The notes under the pieces were generated by a model. The model was not told where the DNA came from. It saw only the letters and a list, made by a program, of their open reading frames with translations, and did not search any database. Positions 4,561 through 7,494 of a stretch of DNA of 7,494 nt are shown here, in pieces. This DNA comes from an uncultured Nocardioides sp. (GTDB lineage: Bacteria > Actinomycetota > Actinomycetes > Propionibacteriales > Nocardioidaceae). Position numbers and translations under genes: made by a program. Position 1 is the first letter of the stretch. Each line of letters begins with the position of its first letter. The stretch spans positions 1 to 7,494 of the forward strand of contig NZ_CAMPGZ010000198.1 in the NCBI RefSeq assembly GCF_946885725.1. The letters run 5' to 3'.

Positions 4561-6009
4561 ATGAGCGAGCGGCTGCGCTCCGACGACATGGCCTTCCTGG
4601 TCACCGAGTCGGCGAGCACGCCGATGCACAACGCGACGCTCGAGATCTTCGCGCCGCCGGTGGGCGCGGGCGACACCTTCGACTACGACGCCCTCGTGGG
4701 GCTGATCGCCGACCGCATCGCCTTCGTCCCGCGCTACCGGCAGCGGCTGCAGACCGTGCCGGGCCGGGTGGCGAGCCCGGTGTGGGTCGACGACGACGAC
4801 TTCGACCTGACCTTCCACGTACGACGCTCGGCGCTGCCGCGCCCCGGCTCGATCGAGCAGCTGCGCGAGCTCACCGCCCGGATCGTGTCGCGGCAGCTCG
4901 ACCGCAACCGGCCGCTGTGGGAGGTCTACCTGATCGAGGGCCTCGACGGCGGTCGGTTCGCGATCCTGACCAAGTCCCACCAGGTGCTCGTCGACGGTGT
5001 CTCCACCGTCGACCTGGGCCAGGTGATCCTCGACGTCGCGCCCGAGCAGGGCGACACCGTGTCCGACGACTGGCGGCCGCAGCCCTCGCCGAGCCCGGCG
5101 AAGATGCTGGCCGACGCGATCGGAGACACGATCCGGCACCCGCGCACCGCGATCGCCACCGCCCGTGACAACGCCGAGAGCACGCTGCGCTCGGCCGGGT
5201 CGGCGGGGCTGCGCGCGCTCGACGCGCTGGGGGCGCTCTCCAGCCTGCGCGCCTCGCCCGACTCGCCGCTGAGCGCCATGCTGTCGGAGCAGCGCCGGTT
5301 CACCACCGTCCGCACGACGCTCGAGGACTACCGCCGGGTCCGGCGCCGGCACGGCGGCACCGTCAACGACGTCATCCTGGCGACGATCACCGGCGCGCTG
5401 CGGGCCTGGTTGATGACCCGCGCCGAGACCGTGCACGGCAGCCGCACGCTGCGCGCGATGGTGCCGATGAGCGTCATCGACAACGACCTCGAGCCGACCT
5501 CGCTCGGCAGCCAGGTCGCCGGCCACCTGCTCAACCTGCCGATCGGCGAGCCCAGCCCGGTCGTGCGGCTGCACCAGGTCTCCTACGCGCTGAAGGCGCA
5601 CAAGGAGACCGGCCGCGCGGTCGCCGCCGACCGGCTCGCCGGCGTGGCCGGGTTCGCCCCGACGACGTTCCACGCGCTCGGCTCGCGCGTCGCCGCCGCC
5701 CAGACCCGCCGCGGCTTCAACCTCGTGATCACCAACGTGCCGGGTCCGCAGTTCCCGCTGTACGCCGCCGGCGCGCAGATGCTCGACACCTACCCGGTCC
5801 CGCCGCTGCTGCCCGGGCACGCCCTGGCGATCGGGGTGACGTCGTACGACGGCCACGTCTACTTCGGCCTCAACGCCGACCGCGACGCGGTGCCCGACCT
5901 CGACGTCCTCGCGCAGTGCCTCACCGAGGCGCTCGAGGAGCTCGTCGACTCCGCCAGCGACAGCCGGCCTCGCGCCCCGCGCGGCCGCAAGAAGGTGTCC
6001 AAGCCATGA
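4561..6009 (+). CDS. Wax ester synthase/diacylglycerol acyltransferase (WS/DGAT) homologue with altered active-site motif
   Basis: The 482-residue protein has the WS/DGAT layout: an N-terminal LRSDDMAFLVTESASTPMH motif, FDLTFHVRR, PLWEVYLIEGL (118-128), the active-site region HQVLVDG (140-146), GTVNDVILATITGALR (starting near 266, with N269 and D270), the RAMVPMSV segment, ITNVPGPQFPLYAAGA (390-405), and a final DGHVYFGLNAD strand. The family transfers fatty acyl groups from CoA to long-chain alcohols or diacylglycerol, making wax esters or storage triacylglycerol at the membrane and lipid bodies. Here the second histidine of HHxxxDG, the presumed general base, is Gln141 (codon CAG at 4981-4983). 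The C-terminus ends in a basic RGRKKVSKP tail. A strong GGAAGGAG site (4549-4556) fixes the start. Its stop overlaps the next gene's start by 4 bases. Confidence 0.88.
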   Translation: MSERLRSDDMAFLVTESASTPMHNATLEIFAPPVGAGDTFDYDALVGLIADRIAFVPRYRQRLQTVPGRVASPVWVDDDDFDLTFHVRRSALPRPGSIEQLRELTARIVSRQLDRNRPLWEVYLIEGLDGGRFAILTKSHQVLVDGVSTVDLGQVILDVAPEQGDTVSDDWRPQPSPSPAKMLADAIGDTIRHPRTAIATARDNAESTLRSAGSAGLRALDALGALSSLRASPDSPLSAMLSEQRRFTTVRTTLEDYRRVRRRHGGTVNDVILATITGALRAWLMTRAETVHGSRTLRAMVPMSVIDNDLEPTSLGSQVAGHLLNLPIGEPSPVVRLHQVSYALKAHKETGRAVAADRLAGVAGFAPTTFHALGSRVAAAQTRRGFNLVITNVPGPQFPLYAAGAQMLDTYPVPPLLPGHALAIGVTSYDGHVYFGLNADRDAVPDLDVLAQCLTEALEELVDSASDSRPRAPRGRKKVSKP

Positions 6010-6503
6010 CGACCCGCGTCTACGTGCCCAGCTCCCTCACCGGTCTGCGCGACGTCGTGGCCGCCGACGGGATCGGACCGGCCCCCTTCGTGGCGCACGC
6101 GGTGACCGACGCGCTGCGAGCCGCCTACGACGACGGCGGCGAGGAGGAGTGGGAGTTCGCCGCCGCGGCGGCCGCGTCCCGGTCGTCCCTGAAGCTGATC
6201 CGCGAGGACGACGAGCCGCGCCGCGTCGTGCTCGCCGTCGACGCCGAGACCGTGCGTCCCGCCGAGGGCACCGACGACCCCACGCTGGTCAGCGTCGAGG
6301 AGGTCGTCCCGTTCCGGCGGATCGCCTCCGTCCTCGTCGACCTGCCGGAGGCGGGCGACGACGTGCGGGCCGCTGCAGCGTCGATGCTCGCCGCCGACGA
6401 GGGCGACGAGGAGGCCGAGGCCGCCGTGGACCGCGCGCTCGACCACGACCTGGCGTGGTTCGCGACCCAGGAGATCGGCGAGCTGCTGGGTCTCCCGGGC
6501 TAG
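6006..6503 (+). CDS. DUF6912-like acidic conserved protein
   Basis: The 165-residue protein starts MTTRVYVPSSLTGLRDVV. It then has FVAHAVTDALRAAY (29-42), an acidic GGEEEWEF stretch, a small-residue helix with SRSSLKLI, PRRVVLAVDA near 70-80, and FRRIASVLVDLP near 103-115. An acidic, Ala-rich C-terminal half ends with DLAWFATQEIGELL. The order MxVYVP, then HAVTxAL, then RRVVLAxD, matches what I remember of the actinobacterial DUF6912 family, whose function is unknown. No membrane segment, signal peptide or catalytic motif is apparent. The ATG overlaps the acyltransferase stop (ATGA), with GAAGG (5991-5995) ten bases upstream, so the two are co-translated. An upstream in-frame GTG at 5916 lies inside the acyltransferase gene and is not favoured. 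A link to lipid metabolism rests only on this operon position. Confidence 0.75.
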   Translation: MTTRVYVPSSLTGLRDVVAADGIGPAPFVAHAVTDALRAAYDDGGEEEWEFAAAAAASRSSLKLIREDDEPRRVVLAVDAETVRPAEGTDDPTLVSVEEVVPFRRIASVLVDLPEAGDDVRAAAASMLAADEGDEEAEAAVDRALDHDLAWFATQEIGELLGLPG

Positions 6504-6504
6504 A

Positions 6505-7494
6505 TCAGCCGCGAAGGCGGCGGGCGACCTTGCCCGCCGTCGCGCGCGGGTTGCGCGCCGCGGAGGCCAGCCGCCCCGTGAAGGAGTCGGCACCGCTGCC
6601 GCCCAGGCGCTGGTTCTCCGCCTTGAGCCGCTCGGCCTTCGCCTCGAGCCGGCGCAGCCGCCGCTTGGCCTGCCGGTTGCGGCGGCGCACCTCGTCGCGC
6701 TCCTCGCGCCACTGCTTGCCGGTCTTGTTGACCTGGTCGATCCAGTCGTTGGCGACGGTGTGGTACGCCGCGTGGGCGATCGCGTCCTTGTTCCAGCCGT
6801 CGGGGGCGAACTTGAGCCGCTCGAAGTCCCAGCGGTGGCCGTAGGCGGCGAAGTCGTCGGCGTACAGCTCCTCGATCGCCTCCTTGACGCCGTTGCCCAT
6901 CGCCTCACGGGTCATCCGCAGCGGCGTCTCGTTGGCGCGGGGGAGGTAGAGCTTCTGGTCCTTGCCGAGACCGCGCAGGTGCAGGTGCAGGTCGTCGAGG
7001 AAGGTGTTGAAGTCGGCCAGGTCGTAGACCCGCGTGTAGGGGATCTGGTGCGGCTTGAGCCAGCGCACCTGGCTGTGGAAGTGGTGGTCGTCCGACAGGA
7101 TCGGGTCCGTCGTCCACGGGTGCATCTCGACGAACTTCTGGAAGTCCTCGACGACATCGGACGCCTTTGCCGGCACCCGCGGGAAGAACGGCTTGTCCGC
7201 GAAGTTGGTGCGGTAGCGGTGGTGCCGCACGAGGAACTTCGACTGCCACGCCGACCACAGCCGGCTCCACGGGTCGCGCAGCAGCCCGAACACGAACCAG
7301 CCGTTCTCCGGCGTGATCTCATCTGTCTCTGCTCGTGTGAGCTTGTGCAGGGCCGTGACGCGCTTGAACCGACCGCGGCGTGTGTGGATGGTCATCAGCC
7401 GGCTCTGCACGCCGCTCGACGCGTTGCGGAACACCTCGAGGTCCTCGCCGGCGAGGTCGGCCACCATCCACTTCAGGCTCGTGCAGGCGACCTT
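6505..7494 (-). CDS. Sulfotransferase family protein with basic coiled-coil tail (5' end cut by right edge)
   Basis: The frame is open through 7494 and gives 329 residues without its N-terminus. The first visible residues, KVACTSLKWMVADL, are a 5'-phosphosulfate-binding motif, so the ATG at 7467 is internal and not the start. VFGLLRDPWSRLWSAW (R73, R78, S81) is the 3'-phosphate-binding motif of PAPS-dependent sulfotransferases, and DDHHFHSQVRWLKP (135-148) matches the His/Gln segment of the family-2 carbohydrate sulfotransferases. The predicted reaction is sulfate transfer from PAPS to a glycan or glycolipid hydroxyl; the acceptor is unknown. Residues about 262-298 form a charged, Arg-rich coiled coil (REERDEVRRRNRQAKRRLRR onward), followed by a basic tail ending VARRLRG. 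No membrane segment is seen. The stop is one base from the convergent DUF6912-like stop. Confidence 0.83.
   Translation of the reverse strand, partial: KVACTSLKWMVADLAGEDLEVFRNASSGVQSRLMTIHTRRGRFKRVTALHKLTRAETDEITPENGWFVFGLLRDPWSRLWSAWQSKFLVRHHRYRTNFADKPFFPRVPAKASDVVEDFQKFVEMHPWTTDPILSDDHHFHSQVRWLKPHQIPYTRVYDLADFNTFLDDLHLHLRGLGKDQKLYLPRANETPLRMTREAMGNGVKEAIEELYADDFAAYGHRWDFERLKFAPDGWNKDAIAHAAYHTVANDWIDQVNKTGKQWREERDEVRRRNRQAKRRLRRLEAKAERLKAENQRLGGSGADSFTGRLASAARNPRATAGKVARRLRG
6517..6540 (+). terminator. Strong hairpin just after the DUF6912-like stop, terminator-like
   Basis: CGGCGGGC (6518-6525) pairs perfectly with GCCCGCCG (6532-6539), plus a G-T pair (6517/6540), around the loop GACCTT. 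It begins 14 bases after the plus-strand stop at 6503 and lies within the last codons of the convergent sulfotransferase gene. No T-run follows, so it would be a weak intrinsic terminator or an mRNA 3'-end stabiliser for the acyltransferase operon. It also encodes part of a protein, which may explain its GC content. Confidence 0.4.

Noticed and set aside
3207..5168. 653-codon plus-strand open frame opposite the membrane-protein gene
   Set aside because: It is antisense to the ten-helix membrane protein and then runs out of frame through the acyltransferase gene. Its product is low-complexity Arg/Glu/Gly/Asp sequence, typical of a GC-rich shadow frame.
4447..5856. 469-codon minus-strand open frame opposite the acyltransferase gene
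   Set aside because: The product is Arg/Gly/Val-rich with no domain pattern, while the plus strand carries all WS/DGAT motifs.
5859..6908. 349-codon minus-strand open frame
   Set aside because: It crosses the DUF6912-like gene in antisense and the sulfotransferase gene in the wrong frame, and its composition is Arg/Ser/Thr/Gly-rich with no recognisable fold.
7465..7467. ATG as the start of the sulfotransferase
   Set aside because: The frame continues upstream to the edge and encodes the conserved 5'-phosphosulfate motif KVACTSLKW, so the gene is truncated by the window.
1..7494. A CRISPR array, tRNA/rRNA gene, insertion sequence, toxin-antitoxin pair or defence island
   Set aside because: No spaced repeats, RNA-gene motifs, terminal inverted repeats, transposase motifs or known defence domains were found on either strand.

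Overview
The window is very GC-rich DNA with tightly packed genes, ATGA start/stop overlaps, a GTG start and GC-ending codons. This points to a high-GC actinobacterium. The gene families suggest the Nocardioidaceae or relatives, but that assignment is inference. No RNA genes, CRISPR arrays, transposases or phage genes were seen, and base composition looks uniform, so nothing indicates recent transfer. There is no gene-free stretch over 300 bases.

Left part (1-1865): the 5' end of a membrane-protein gene (minus, cut by the left edge) diverges from a small two-lobed beta-rich protein gene (289-819). That gene converges on a BldC/excisionase-type MerR-like DNA-binding protein gene (844-1101, minus). 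The regulator in turn diverges from a two-gene operon: a SAF-domain, CpaB-like membrane protein (1194-1865) and a CpaE/TadZ-like ParA-family protein (1862-3157). The pair resembles the assembly and positioning part of a Tad/Flp pilus locus, but no CpaF ATPase, TadB/TadC or pilin gene follows.

Middle part (3126-4560): a ten-helix membrane protein of the family often labelled fenitrothion hydrolase lies on the minus strand. Its last codons overlap the last codons of the TadZ-like gene by 32 bases, tail to tail. Its start faces a divergent intergenic region that carries a 13-base tandem repeat, each copy holding an imperfect palindrome.

Right part (4561-7494): a wax ester synthase/diacylglycerol acyltransferase homologue whose HHxxxDG motif reads HQVLVDG is translationally coupled to a DUF6912-like acidic protein. 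One base beyond that stop lies the stop of a minus-strand sulfotransferase with a basic coiled-coil tail, which runs off the right edge.

I found no convincing multi-gene undescribed system. The best leads are the acyltransferase lacking the second motif histidine, the palindromic tandem repeat between two divergent lipid/membrane genes, the lysine-free P-loop of the TadZ-like protein, and the structured leader of the SAF gene.
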